DNA of 64,000 bases, taken from positions 131,293,547 to 131,357,546 of the forward strand of contig CM054116.1 in NCBI GenBank assembly GCA_028673005.1, given 5' to 3'. A program made the translations under genes and the position numbers. Below the pieces are notes generated by a model, which saw only the letters and a program-made list of their open reading frames with translations, ran no database searches and was not told where the DNA came from. Positions 1 to 12,560 of this stretch are shown piece by piece. How positions within the stretch are numbered: position 1 is the stretch's first letter; the number at the start of each line of letters is the position of its first letter. The stretch is from Tanypteryx hageni. Its lineage: Eukaryota > Arthropoda > Insecta > Odonata > Petaluridae.

Positions 1-309
1 TGTATGTATGTGTGTGTGTATTATAAGTGTTAAATGTGGTTTAAATTAATTCGGAAAATTCAACACAAATACGTGTAAAAATATTTTTCTTTATTCTTTG
101 TATTGTGGCAACCCTGCTTTCTATATCTATACTAAACATTCTGATTTTGTTATTTTATATTGCATGCCTATTTTATACGAAATTTCGTTGAAATCGGTTG
201 ATCTAATTCCTTCCAAATTTATAATTACCGAAAAGTTTAACTTTGCAATTGTTTCACCCCTGCTGTGTCGATGCGGTCCAAATACGAGCACGTCAATTTG
301 ATCATTAAT
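1..309. other. AT-rich sequence, probably upstream part of a decayed repeat
   Basis: It opens with a short TGTA/GT run. Phrases such as 'gaaatttcgttgaaatcggttg' style wording around positions 180-200 resemble the 3' regions of short insect retroelements, and it leads directly into the repeat copy at 310-447. No coding frame is convincing. Confidence 0.35.
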
Positions 310-447
310 TTAATTGCATATTCTATGTACCAAATTTAGTTGAAATCGGTTCATTCATGAAGAAGATGTTTGGGGGGACACACACACACGGGCACCCGGG
401 CGATCTCATAAGACTACATTCCATTTTTTGGAAAGTAGGCTAAAAAT
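310..447 (+). repeat. Dispersed repeat family A, 3' fragment (copy 1)
   Basis: A 'ccaaattt..gttgaaatcggt' block is followed by a (CA)n run near 375-390, then 'ctcataagactac' and 'gaaagtaggctaaaa'. The same order of blocks recurs at 37095-37385 and, on the other strand, at 20715-20950; 37530-37778 shares the upstream half. Only the 3' part is present in this copy. The (CA)n lies inside the element rather than at its very end. The match was found by eye, not by alignment. Confidence 0.6.
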
Positions 448-1130
448 TGTAAAATATAAATGAACGGGGCATAGTTGGGCTATGAAGAAGCTCGCGGATG
501 CCATGAAAGTGGGCCAGGAAAAACGCAATGCCTATCTGTCTAGCTAAACCATCTCTGAAAAAGGCGATAAAGAAGTCCATTGAGGTCAACGATAATTGTG
601 TGAACTGCTATCACGCCATTCACATAATTTATTTTTGTCTGCAAAGTCAATGATGTTTTCGCTTAGTAGCATCTGGATTACATTTTTGAGCGACAATAAA
701 AATATTGTTTTTTAAATGTGTAAATTATCTTCTGGGAATGTCTTCCGAAATAGGGAATCATTTCAACCTTCACATCCGGGAATGTTTTTGTTGACCTTTT
801 CCTCCAGTACCTTATCGCGCGAATTGAGTTATTAATTTTTTCATCATTTCAAATTTTCAATGCGAACTGAAATATATCAAACGTGTGTTATGATGATGCC
901 TTAATTTTCCTTATCTGGAACGATATATGGTTGTCCTAATTCCAGTTGTGTCACTTATGCTAAATTTATATTTTTTAAAGTAATAATTTCCTATTCTAGC
1001 TTAAGATTCACTCGAAATTTCATTACATTACGCCCTACACACTTCCTTTTCCGTTCAAAGCTCCGTTCACCACTCATATGGGGTGGTATGCAATCACCAC
1101 ACTGTACACCATGCAGGCGCTATAAATAAA
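448..1130. other. No recognisable feature
   Basis: Moderately AT-rich unique-looking sequence. I see no convincing coding frame, RNA gene or repeat boundary. Confidence 0.5.
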
Positions 1131-1620
1131 GATGAATTTTCCGTCTTCCCTCCACCTTCCCCCTCGCTATCTTGCTAACCCCCTCCGTCACCCCCTCCCA
1201 CTCATCACCCGTTGCCCTTCACCACGACCCGAACGCACAGCTGCCAACGTACTAAACTTACCTGTCAAGCAAACCGCCTCCTCCTCCCCCGCCACGCCTC
1301 CTACTACTATCCTTCCTTCGAATCCTCCGCCCGCCACCTCACCCTCTTTCACCTCACTCACTTCTCCGCACCTCGCCCCCCCCCCTCCCCGCCATCTCTG
1401 CGCGCGTGGCAAAGTGAAGCTAGGGAAATAAAGCGGGGAATTTAGGGGCGCGAATAGCGTGCGAAGAAATGAGATTTTTTCGACGTCTCCAGAGAGGAAG
1501 GGAGGAGGGAGGTTAGAGGAGGGGAAAGGAGGAAAACATATGAGGAGGAGGAGGGAGGGAATCAAAGAGACGGCGAGTGGGAAGCCGCATGGGAAAAAGG
1601 AAGGAAGAAAATGAATATAA
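1131..1620. repeat. Pyrimidine-to-purine strand-switch island
   Basis: Positions 1131-1430 are almost pure C/T with many CCCTCC runs. After a short mixed stretch, 1480-1565 and 1595-1612 become almost pure G/A. The proline/serine-rich frames on either strand come from this composition and are not genes. Confidence 0.7.
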
Positions 1621-3450
1621 TGCTTGACAGCCAGTATATAAAAATGACAATTTTAAATAATTGAATAAGAATAAGGTGGGAGATAAAATTGACTGGAATC
1701 CTGTGATTTATTTTCGTTGTGTGTTACTCAAAATAGGATTCATTACTAGTTAATGAGCATAAAAATTGACTAGTTTTAACGACCGTTTACATGCATAACT
1801 AATTTAATAGATAGTTATCATACTGCAATATTCGCAGACAAAATCGGGAGAAAGGTAGTAAATATAAGTCGGAATCTCACACGACACATGCGTAAAACAT
1901 GAGAGGCGATAAGAATTTGATGGAACGGCGTGAAAATGATGAACGAAGCGAGGCTTTCTAGTGCTCAGAGGTAGGTAGCATCGTTATGCTCTAAATCTTG
2001 TACAAGTTTGACCTCGCTCGCGTCTACGACACCTGCAGTGCTTCCTCGGATAGCGGGGAGACGGTGCATAGTGAATAGCAAAATATAAGAGGCACAACAG
2101 CGGCGCTTTTTCATAAAGCAGCTCTTGTAAGAGAGTTTGAACGCCGAGAAAATTCATGGTGAAGTGACGTAGACTTTGAGGAATAACTTCCCGCCGTATT
2201 GTATAGTTACTCAGCGAATTCGTGAATTTAAAATAGGAAACAGTAGGGTATGGGAGACTCGATCATCCTCTCAAGGCCAATAACTCCGTAAAATATCGAT
2301 ATAGGGAAGGACATAGTTTACGGCTGACAGGCAGGGTAGTATACGGCTCAGATCCGCAAATTATCTTGCTGGCCATTTAGGAATATTATTACGGGATTAA
2401 ACGCTGCTAAACATCAACACAAGGGTCACAGAGAAGGGTTGAATGGTCAGCATCTAAAGAAAAATCGTCCTGCTTCAGAAAAAGCCTGATATTTTCATGA
2501 ATCAAAAAATGGGTGCGAAGGATATATGCACAACTATATGGACAATCCAGCCAAAGAAAAAGAGATGAGATGATTATGGTAAATCGTGTAGTCATAAGAG
2601 GCTATCATGGCATTGACAAGAATAATAAAAGCACTTCACCTGCTTTCCTTTCTTTTAATTTATTGCAGTTAACGCGTCTTGTGGAAGTGTATCCATTAGC
2701 TCTAAGTTTTCCGTGTCCTTACATTCGCTATTTACGATTTGTTCCAAATTTTTCTCTTCCAATCCTAATAGCCTTTAATTAATGAGCCATGCAACCCCTG
2801 GTATAACAGCAACAGTCAAAGTTTGAGTTTCCGCCATTTGTTCCGCCAAACTTTTGACGCCTCAGGTAAACTCTCCTCGACTTGCGAGGAGTACGCCCAG
2901 AGGGATCTCATAATCTTTGTATACATCAATTAACATCGTCAACTAATTGGCGCGGGACTAAAGGATCCAAACTCACAGTTTAAGAGAATTTACTGAACGA
3001 GGCGCTTATTTCGTACGGGGCACATTACTGTTTTAATCCTCGTATTTTTATAGATATAGCTTCTCCAAATTTTTCCCGAGAGCGTGCCATCTAAGTTCTC
3101 CCTATCATAATATTTAGTTTTTGTTCTTTATTATTCTTAGTCTATGTTTAACATCACTACCTGCATTTTCAAAGCGTTTATAATGAACTTTTGAATCTTC
3201 ATGATACAGCCGAAAACGACCTAATCGAAGTTTCACCCATTATATTAATATGATGCAATAATAATTGTATAAATAATGTAACAAAATACACATGTTTTCA
3301 TATATAAACTGCTAATTTGTGAATCACTGTTAGCAGGCAAATCGGCAGCTTCTTAACCTGTTCCCTGTCGCCTTCTTCCACTAACGAAGATATGAAAAGA
3401 ATTATTCTGACCATCAAGTTTTATAAAAGTTATTAAACGGTTATAAATAG
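1621..3450. other. No recognisable feature (1.8 kb)
   Basis: Mixed AT-rich sequence. A small perfect stem occurs near 2871-2895 (CTCCTCG, loop, CGAGGAG), but it is not followed by a Helitron-type CTRR end. Open frames around 2513-2782 are short and show no recognisable domain. Confidence 0.5.
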
Positions 3451-3507
3451 AAATTGATGGAGTAAAGCGATCCGAAGATCCTATGCAGACAGGCATAAGC
3501 TGTAATG
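3451..3507 (-). repeat. 3' fragment of the tRNA-Gly-derived SINE
   Basis: The block from 'aaattgatgg' through 'gatcctatgcagac' to 'gcataagctgtaa' repeats the tail found at 31784-31840 and, inverted, at 31999-32061. The tRNA-like head is missing, so this is a 5'-truncated copy in minus orientation, as expected of a retrotransposed SINE. Confidence 0.7.
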
Positions 3508-4942
3508 TTTCACGATTATAAATAGCTTCTCACAAACTATCATAAACTAATAGTTGGCATTTTTTTCTGTCTTATTTGAATCATGACACGGTGTGGTTCT
3601 TTTAATTCTTTTTTATCGTTATCCGAAACTTCCTTGTAGTTTACTATGTCAGAACATTGAAGCGAATTCCGTGGAAGCTTTTCCTCTTTTTTCTGATATT
3701 TTCGTCGTCTTTCCATTATTTTTTAGCTTTTTGTGAGTGAACATATTCTCTTTTCCAAGAGGTCTTATTTTAATCCTTTAAAATACTCGACACTCAAGAT
3801 GAAATGTTAACGAATAAAAAGATGACTTATAAAAATCAAGATAACCGGAGCCGCATGTAAAGAATTTCAGAAAAAAATCTTTCTTAGTTTTTTGCCAAAA
3901 TAAGCGGAAATCATTAGGGAAGAAAGCGTTTTTTTAGAAGAAATTAAATTCTCCAGAAAGCATTTTCCGTCCCCGTTCATCAACGTCAAAGCATTTCCGT
4001 GAATCTATCGGGCTGATTGAGAGAGAGAGAGAGAATGAAGAGGGTGAAAGAGAGAGAGAGTGGGTTAGGGGATGAGGAGGGCGTGGTGGGGGTAGGAGGG
4101 TGTGGCGAGGGTGGGATGGCGTGGTGGGTCGAGGAGGGCGTGGCGGAAAGAGGAACCTTCGCTCGACTTGCCGCAATCAACCGGATTCAACGCGGGGCGG
4201 AACGTTAGTGGAAGACGGGCGCCAAGAGAGGGCCTTTTTTCCCCGTCCGCCCAAAACACCCCCAGGAGGAAAACAGGAGCAGACAGATAGCGTGGTGGAA
4301 GCGCCTCTGGAGCGAGCGAGGAATGAGGGAGCGAAAAAGGACTACGCCGACCCGAATCTTGCGCTCTCGCGCGGCGAAATGCATCAAAACCGAGGAACGC
4401 GTGAAACGATATCTCGTGGTTTTCTATTTTTTTATGCCACGCGTCTCTCTCTCTCTGTCACTCTCTCTCTCTCTCGAACTCTTTTCTTCTTTCTCTGAAT
4501 AACAGCGGGGGCGGCGCCGGAGGACGCCCACCGACAATTGTTATCGCTTCGGAAAAATGGCAACATTCCGACTTTATTTGGATTGCAAAGTCACGAAAGG
4601 AGCAGTGGAACGTAGGAGCGTATCATACGAGCTTACTAAGATTCAGTTTCCGTCGTCATTAAGGGAGGAGTGTTTACCGTGAAGGCTGTATTATTTACCC
4701 TTTGCTGGCGAAGTGTTGAGTCATTGCTTGCTAGCAAGGTCAAATGAGAGGAGGAATAGGGAAGACGTGTATGGGAAAGGAAAAGAAGGAAGAGTGGGAG
4801 AGGGTGTGAATGAGCTAGAGAGTGGGAGAGGGAGTTTCATTGAGCGATAAAAGGATATATACGAAGGCATGAAAAGGGGGAGAAACGGAATTCTTAACAC
4901 AATTCCCAGAAGGGATTCCAAAAGATCAAGTATAAAAAATTT
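3508..4942. other. Low-complexity GA/CT stretches, no gene
   Basis: (GA)n lies at about 4018-4060, G-rich tracts at 4070-4145 and (CT)n at about 4443-4485. Between them is a GC-richer block (4140-4400). The overlapping frames in all directions lack any domain and follow base composition. Confidence 0.5.
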
Positions 4943-5412
4943 AATGTGGCCGCCACATGACTTTCTCCGTACCTGTAATATTTATAAAAACTCCAAATAG
5001 ATTAAATTATAATAAATATTTAAAGGAACTGCTAGAAAAAAATAAGATCTTAGAAAGAACAGACATAAACTCAAACCATAACCTTCTGATAATGGATATA
5101 GACACAAAGCTCTAACAATTACTAACTGTCAATTAAGCATAAAATGGGGTGTTACTAAGACGTAACTAAGCGTCAAGTGTTTACAAAAGTTGCATCCAGG
5201 TGGTGTGGTGGTAGCAGCTAAACAATACTATATTTTTTTAAACATCTCATATAAAAATGAGAAAATGTTTTGAACAAAGTTTGAAGAAAATTAAATTACC
5301 TACAAATTTTATTTCAGTAATTTTTTACATTGATCAAGTACTAAATATAATATAAAAAACGTGTAAGTGACAAGAGTAAACACCCACTTCCGGTTGACTG
5401 ACATTAACCAAA
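4943..5412 (+). repeat. Unclassified dispersed repeat family B, copy 1
   Basis: About 470 bp that matches, along its whole length, the reverse complement of 15462-15915. Shared landmarks in order are 'acctgtaatattt', 'aaggaactgc.agaaaaa', 'ataaactcaaacc', 'ccttctgat', 'gacgtaactaagcgt', 'gtggtgg.ggtggt', 'aaaattaaattacct' and 'aagtgacaaga'. I see no terminal inverted repeats, tRNA promoter or coding frame, so the class is unknown. Both ends lose similarity at about the same places in the two copies, which argues for a discrete mobile unit. Confidence 0.7.
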
Positions 5413-8209
5413 AACTAATCAACTCCCTTTAATAAAATTAACTAATATAAAATTTCGCGATGATTAGTAATAGTTTTTGAGTTAAAGCACCTACAAAATT
5501 TCTATGGCACACACAGGCATCGTCGAGAAAATAGTAAAAATGTGTCAGGGGACCTCAAAACGTGTTTCCGATGAAATCTCAACATCGATTTTTTCATGAA
5601 AAAAGATTTCCTTATGCTACGTATGGAGAAAGTATTATGCAATTATGTAAATTAATAATGCATTTATTTTATTTATTATAGACATTATCTTACAAATGAC
5701 AACTTTTGCACTTAGCAGTCATCTCTTTTGCACAAGCAAACAGGTCTTTAGAAGGAATGTCATACCATTCTCACCTTCCTATTAGTTTCTCTTCTGCAAT
5801 AAAAACATCAATTTTCCATGTACATTTTTGATTTTTTCTCTTGCGCCATCTGCTTTCCTGATTTGAGCTGGGCTTGTGCTCCTACGATTTCCGTACCAAG
5901 TGTGAGAATACCTGAGTATGAATACCAATCAAATTTTTACCCAGTGATTCATGGCTAGTATGAGCCAAATTCTTTGAGGATATTTTATGCATTCTGTGGT
6001 CGATACTTTGCCGAGTAGTACATTTTTCTGCCTAAGTGATAATTGTTTTTGGAATAATATCTGCAGAAATTTCTAAAAAGGTGAAACGGCCAATATTTCC
6101 TATTCCTCTCGAAAGAATATTCTGTAGTAATTGTATCTCCTTCAACGGGTCTTATTAATTTCGTTTTAATGATGTATACTCGATGGTTTCAATCTGCAAC
6201 ATGTGAGATTTACATATCAAGGTTTTTAAAAGAAAGAAGTATGATCGCATTATTCTTATTGGGCGCAGGCGATACTAACCTCATATTCTATTTGATACGG
6301 TCATATGGAGAGTAATAAGAGATTGTGAAAGAATAAATCAACGAAAGAACTGCAGGTCAAAGTTTTACGAGACACTGTGCTAGTAAAATTGACGCATGTC
6401 GGAATATTGTTGCTCTCTATGCTTTGGTGAATCTGATGTTGTTGGCTTCGTCCGCCAACCCGGAACTGCTAATTTTTTGGAATAAATCACAAGTAAATTT
6501 CACTCGTTAAATAGCGCCTCTTATTCAAAAAATCGTGATCATTCAATAATAAAATTAATGTGACGTTCATATAATACACAACCAAATACATATATAAATA
6601 TTTTGAAGAAAAAATATTTCTTATCTTGTTTAGTGACAAACGATTATGAGTGTACAAAAAAGCCCAGAGTTGGACAATTGACCGGTGCTACAGCATTGCA
6701 AGAAAAAATAAGCATGGAAAATCATTAGTGGGTACGGATACCAAAAATAGAAATTTTACGACTGTTTTTGAAAATACTATAGTGCAGGGTTCCAGAAATA
6801 CACTCTTAGTAGTAGATTCTTAACCTAGCCAAACACTAAATGAGTTATGGGCGAGTGGATTTTGTCAAGTGGGGAGTAGGATTTAGTTATACTTTCGACA
6901 CCTGCTATATGGATATTTGACGATCAGTATAATTCAGTTTGAGAAAATCTTTCTTTTTGCATCTTGGAAGTTTTCGGCAGAAATCATAAGGCTTTTTAGT
7001 GAATTGAGTATGCAGGCTGATCATATCGTTGAAGCGACCAAAGGGGCGTAGGAATTATCAGACTTGGTCAAGATCGAATAGTGAGTGCAATAAGCCGATC
7101 ATATTGTTTTGTCCCGTACCCGTGTCAGCACAGTATGGATCCTTAAGACAAAAAGGATCTTAGAAAGGGTATGGAACACCGAATAAAGTGTGACTGTCTG
7201 GAATGACAAATGCCCATTTTCTCATTTGTTTTGGACGTTTGACGCTAAAATTTAGTAGTGAAAAATCGACACTTACCGACAATAATTCGTTTTCGTTGAT
7301 TTTGAAATTTTTATGAATCGATGTTTATCGAGATTTATCGCTTTAAATCGAATCCTACCAAGCCTACCTATATGTCGCCTCTTATCACACTTCCCGTTTA
7401 CAAAATATTAGGTTCCCAGCAGCAGCACAATCATTTATAAACCCAAAAACAGTGAGTACATAGAGAAGTCTTCAAAAAATCACTTTGTAAGAAAGGCTGC
7501 AACGGGCGCGTGTATGGGTGCGCGCGTTTGCGCGCGTGTAGAAACATACATACGCACTTGTATATTTTATACGGAGAGAGGAATATAGCTATTCCGAGCT
7601 GGAAGGTAAAAGTGTTTTACAAGGAACGAGAATAATGAGGACATTGGATAGGTTTTATGTGACTCGACACAAGATATAAAATAACTCCATTTACTTGCGG
7701 CATATTTTTTTCCTCATATACTCGGAAATACAGGATTTTTACGCCGCCTCTACATCTCCCGGATACGCCGTGCACGTCCGCCTGGAAGGCAATTATGTCT
7801 CTAAAATCCCTCCACTGGGTCGCTTATCTCAATTTTTCCAACATTTTTGCTTGGAAACCATCCTTATAGAAATCAAAAATAAATCAGCTACATGCAAACA
7901 TTTTTGAAATTTTTGTTTAAAATTTCTACATAGTGCTTTTTTAAATATTCAGGCGAAAATGAGTTTTCATCGACTTATACATTTACTTAGATCTAGTTTT
8001 AAAATTTGATGAATAAAAAATACAATTTTAACAATTGGTAAGTTCATGTTTAGCACATGAACTTCTTTCGACATTGTAGTCCGATTGGAAGGATCGATCA
8101 TTCTTCCGTTACCACAGAGTAGTTACATTCTGATCCAATTAAAAATCTAAAGACATTACCGGTGAAATTCAAATAGCTGCCAGGGACTCTTTCTACGCGT
8201 CCCTTCATG
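5413..8209. other. No recognisable gene (2.8 kb)
   Basis: AT-rich sequence without a convincing coding frame. It contains an alternating purine/pyrimidine run listed separately (7505-7545). The wording near 5505-5625 resembles retroelement 3' ends but has no second copy here. Confidence 0.45.
7505..7545. other. Alternating CG/TG run (Z-DNA-prone)
   Basis: GCGCG, TGTG and GCGCGCG alternate almost without break ('gtgcgcgcgtttgcgcgcgtgt' region). Alternating purine-pyrimidine DNA of this type can adopt a left-handed form; whether this one does is inference. Confidence 0.5.
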
Positions 8210-8745
8210 AGCTCTCCATTTCCATTCCATTCAACTGCCCTCCTTCCCAAATCTTCTCTATTATCCACCCTCCCCCTCCCTCCCTCCTCCCCCCTCTCAA
8301 TCTCTCTCTCTCTCCTGCCGCACTCTATAGAGTCGCATATTCCCGTTCGTCGCTTCGAGTATCATTAGCCTCCCGGAGGTGCTTCCATCTGGCGGAGTGA
8401 TCCGAAAAACCGCTTCTTTTTTCCACCTCCTCCGTCCTTCGATTCCATTTCCTTAAGCGCCCTCCCCTTCCCCATCCTGCCCAAATGTTTCCCTCCAAAA
8501 CCTCCCTCTTCCCCCTCCCCTCTTAGCCCTCACTCAATCCCGCATCGGAACATGCCCGCCTGGCCTTCTTCCAAAGCAGTTCGCGCTGATTGCATTCCCG
8601 CCCGATGGCTTTCGAGCCGTGTACAGATTCCGCATAAGAAAAGGGGTTTGCGACGGATAAAGATGAAGAGAAGGGAAGTGCTCTCTCGGCATGGAGAAAG
8701 GTTTCCCGAGAGAAAAAAAGAGACCGAAATGAAAGAGTATTTGCT
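8210..8745. repeat. Pyrimidine tract followed by purine-rich tract
   Basis: 8210-8330 and 8400-8535 are C/T-rich (CCCTCCC, CTCTCTCT); 8640-8735 is G/A-rich. The same strand-switch layout as at 1.1-1.6 and 13.6-14.0 kb. Frames crossing it are composition artefacts. Confidence 0.6.
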
Positions 8746-11631
8746 GATACGCGTTCTATTCTATGCTAAAGCTCCCTAAGCCAAGCGGAATTGCGGGTGA
8801 GCGGACGGTATAGTTTAAATTTTTATATATTTACTCCATCCTCCGAAGCATCCAGCGAAAGCACTTTCGCTTCCGCAGGACACGTCGATTCGCAAAAGAG
8901 GAGGAAGGGCCGAAGGAGAGGAGCGCTTTCGAGCCAACGTTCGATAATCCGAAGCACTTTGTCCTTCCTTCCTTCTAAAAATGAAAGATATGCGAGTAAA
9001 TAAGCATGAAAATATTGTGCGTGGTTTTTTCACGGCCTAGTAATAACTGCCTAATTCGACGGCACTGAGCCATGTCGACGATATTCAGAGAACGGCTAGA
9101 GAAACGCGCCGAGTTCGATCTCGGGAGACCGTTTTGCTTGAGTCGGTGTTCTAGCGATCATCTGCGCGGGTCTGCCACCCACCAAAGCGACAGTGGAGCC
9201 CTCTGGAGTGGCGCCGATCAACCAGGAGAGAAGAATTGGCAAAAGCCATTAACTAGGAATAAAAGGAGAGGGAGGACAAATTGGGCGAGATCGACTAAAA
9301 ACACTCGGCCGCTACGTGTAGAAGAGAGGATTTGCTTTCACTTATTTGAGACGCATCACAATTTACAAAACGTTTCATTGGACTTAATTTTTTACCATAA
9401 ATATATAATGGTGCTTCTTCCTTTGATGAAAGCTGAAAAATAGAGAAACTATTCCTCTAAAAGATTTAGCTTACCAAGTATTGCGCCGCTAATAAAAAAT
9501 ATTTAGTTGCTATGATGGCATCTCAAAGAGATTTTACGGCTAACGGATGGATTAATAAACAATGAATGTCTAATAATTTCCAGGATAAAACTTGTGTCAA
9601 TTGCTAATTATGCAAAAAGTATAGCTTCCGATTGCTATGAAACGATTATAAAAAGGTATCATATACAATTTTACTGATTGCTATAATCGGATACAATAAA
9701 ATTATGTCACAATGATATAAAAACATCCTCTTGGTAAAATACAACAAAAACAATGATTTTACAAGAACTACACGTAAATTTCAGTTCAAGTCCACCGATG
9801 AAGGTGTTAATTTGTGTGGATCCATAATTAAAGCGGAATGAATAATATCTCTTTATAATATCCACTTTTAAATTTTTATAGAATATAGTAATAATAAAAA
9901 ATGCTGATAATACAAATTGTTAATGTGTATTCCGTGTTAATTTTGGCTCCCAAAACTGCTCGGTTTGGTTAACATTGACGACTTAGGCAAAGAACGTCTT
10001 CTAGGGATTAACTTAATTGAGCCATGGGCGGAACTGTGAGTCATGCGGAATAGAAACTCTAAGATAGGCATATCCCCAGATCGCTACACATGACCACCGA
10101 TAACCGCATTCAAAGGCGACGGCCATTACACGAATTGCATTTACGAATTCCCCCCCCCCCCTCCCCGAATCTAGGGACCATAATCTGCTCCAGCGCTCAT
10201 TTCATCCCTGAAGACGAAAAAAATCCTCAAATCCCCCGTTTTCCATTATGTTTTCCATTAAAGCGGCATATGTGGCCGCGAAAGGGATGCTGTGAAAGAA
10301 CAAATGAGGGCCACTATTTCCACCAATGGAAACGATTATCCGTCTATTAATCCGTCGCGCTCGATGGGGCTGACATCGATTCGCGCCAACGGACCGAAAT
10401 GACGCCCTTCCCGGACCTACGCTCCCTCCCTCTCTCGATCCCTCTCGCTATCCCTCTCTCTATCCCTCTCTGCACGGCGCCGCTTCTAGGACTGGTCTGT
10501 TTGCTTTGGGAGGGGATGGGTAGGGGTCAGAAGAATGGGTTTGGTGGTGATTGCGCTGGAGGGTGGTGGCGCTGTGGGTTGCGGCAGGTGGGGAGAGTGA
10601 GTAGGAGGCTAGTTTAGCGCGATAGAATTCAGCCCATTACGGGTAATGACCGAGGATAGAAGCGTGTTTGCTCGCGTGCGTGCGTGTGTGCGCGCTGGTT
10701 TGTGTGTTTACGTGCGAGCCCCAAAGGTTGGCACATAGCGGGATCCTAAAGGACATCGCATTGCCATCTCCGCAAAGGCCGAGGCTTGACGAGGGTTGGA
10801 GGGGGGGGGAGGGCGACGGTGCTGTGGCATCACGGTAGCAATCGGAAGCGAGGACGCGCCGCGATTGAGGGAGGACACCGGTCCTACGCACGCTAGCAAT
10901 GTGCGTCGCTCAGATGCTCGTCAACGACCGTGCCACAATGCACTCGGCGGCATCCGGAGTCGGTCATTGTGGAGCCGAGGGGTGGAAAGAAGGGATGCTG
11001 CAATGACGCAGAGCCACCTAGCGGCATTGCCCCGCAAACAAACGGGGGTCGGTGTGGAGCCATGGTCCAGCGGAAACGACCAGCTAGGAAGCAGAGAGGT
11101 ACAGTGAAGACGGAGAAGAGCAGAGAGAGAGGATGATAGTAAAAGGAGAGAGAGAGAGAGAGAGTGGCGTCAAAGAGATTGCCTGATAATTCGCCCCTAA
11201 AAATGCTGCAGCCTCTTGGTCCATTTGTATCGTAAATCGCGCTTTCACTTTCAAATTTAGGTGCGAATAACATGTGCGGTATAAGTAAGGAATGAGGGCC
11301 TGAGGGTACAGTGGGGTCGTTAAACCGCCGACCCTATCCTTAAAAGCAGATCGGAATAGCAGACAGTCGGCCGAAAAGAATCGCAGGCACATTAGATGCA
11401 AAACATTATAAACGACCTAATATTCCGCACTCGTCGTTTCGATTAATCCGCGAAGTCGACCGAGAGAGGGAGATGAATGCGCCACTCGTATGCGAATGGA
11501 CATGGAAAATCGCGGAGCTCTGGAAATTCTGAGCTGTAAGATATTCACAAACCCAGAAAGTCTAACTGCAAACGTGGTGAGGTGAATATCCAACTCCAAG
11601 TGAAACATTGCCGAGTTCAAGATCAATAAAT
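8746..11631. other. GC-richer spacer without identifiable genes
   Basis: Notable items only: a run of C at 10151-10160; a CTCTC.ATCC minisatellite-like run at 10430-10472; a GT/GC alternating run at 10667-10715; a run of G near 10800-10810; (GA)n at 11144-11164. Frames of 70-126 codons occur, as expected in GC-rich DNA with few stops, but none shows a domain or splice context I can defend. Confidence 0.45.
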
Positions 11632-11713
11632 TTTTTAAAATGTACTTACCTCAGGTATCTCCAATAGCCACAACAAGGTTATTGGAGATACCTAAGGCAA
11701 GTGCATTTTTAAT
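11632..11713 (-). other. Palindromic hairpin; alternatively a 42-nt microexon
   Basis: Arms 11641-11666 and 11679-11704 pair over 26 positions around a 12-nt loop, and similarity continues into AT-rich flanks. Read on the plus strand there are two A-C mismatches and one G-U. Read on the minus strand the A-C pairs become U-G wobbles, leaving one mismatch, so minus-strand RNA folds better. On the same strand an AG acceptor ('cacttgccttag') and a near-perfect donor (GAG|gtaagta) enclose 42 nt. These stay open in one frame and encode VSPITLLWLLEIPE, a phase-0 unit. It could be a foldback miniature element, a pre-miRNA-like hairpin or a microexon. I cannot choose from sequence alone. Confidence 0.4.
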
Positions 11714-12307
11714 TGCTTGCTCTTGAATTTTTTTCAGCCATAAGACGAGCTCGATCGTTCCCTGATGAATTGCCAAGTTGCTTCTTAACATTTAATGCAA
11801 TCATTAATTTTTAGATGTTGACCGCTGACTGTCATTCGCTTCGTCGTTTCTTTTCTCCACAGCCGCTAAAGACTTCGGCACAGCGCATCGCTCTTTATAA
11901 AATTGACAATCCAAATTAACTGAGGCAAAAAAAAGATTTTATGTAAATAAGCAAAAAATTAAATTATCGCGGCATTTCTCTAAATTGAAATTCCTTAAAG
12001 TTTTCCACACTTTAGCAAACTTGAACGTCGATTACTATGCGGTTATATTTGGCTGATCTCTAATGAATGTAGGGAAGTGAAATTCTCGGAGAATTCCTAC
12101 ATTAATGCTCAAATCATAGCAATACGAAATTAGTGTTTTTAAAATATTTGGACTTTAAAATTATTCATTTTATTTATTTTATGTTATACAAAAATGTTTT
12201 CTATAACTCGGAATCAGGTTCTATTGCAATATTGTTATTCATGCTTGGAATCAAATCCTCATTAGGACAGGAATATTACATAATAAATTATCAAACTAGA
12301 AAAGCGG
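11714..12307. other. AT-rich spacer with a small hairpin
   Basis: Nothing coding. At 12065-12106 an inverted repeat (AATGTAGG / CCTACATT) encloses an inner palindrome AATTCTC-G-GAGAATT. It is small and may be chance. Confidence 0.45.
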
Positions 12308-12560
12308 CAATGGAGTGGTTTGATTGCTGAATGTCCGCGTAGCGGGCTCGGATTCGAATCCCGGCGGGGGCTGGGTTTTCATTTCGGGCTTGTCCCGCTC
12401 CCCTCTTGTATGTTGTGAGGAAGACATGTGAGTAAGTACTCCTTCCGTCGTAAGGGACGTTAAGCAGTGTTAACCCTTTGTGCTTCTCGCAAAGAGTAGG
12501 CTAATGCCGTTACTGGGTTTCCATCCTTCCTTCAGTGTGAATATGTGTGTGTGAGTATGT
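12308..12560 (+). repeat. tRNA-derived SINE (family 2)
   Basis: A pol III-type head: an A-box-like segment (tggagtggtttgattgctga) about 35 nt before a clear B box, GATTCGAATCC at 12351-12361, then 'cggcgggggctggg'. The roughly 180-bp non-tRNA body runs to about 12535 and ends in a GT-rich tail (12540-12560). The tRNA part does not fold into a full cloverleaf, so it is a SINE head and not a tRNA gene. It differs from the Gly-derived family at 31.8 kb. Confidence 0.7.

Noticed and set aside
10930..11136. Short frames in the GC-richer 10.8-11.4 kb patch
   Set aside because: Open on several frames of both strands at once, no domain, and interrupted by (GA)n and poly-G runs.
12065..12106. Hairpin resembling a heat-shock-type or rRNA-like motif ('gtgaaattct')
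   Set aside because: Spacing does not fit either, and the match is only about ten bases.
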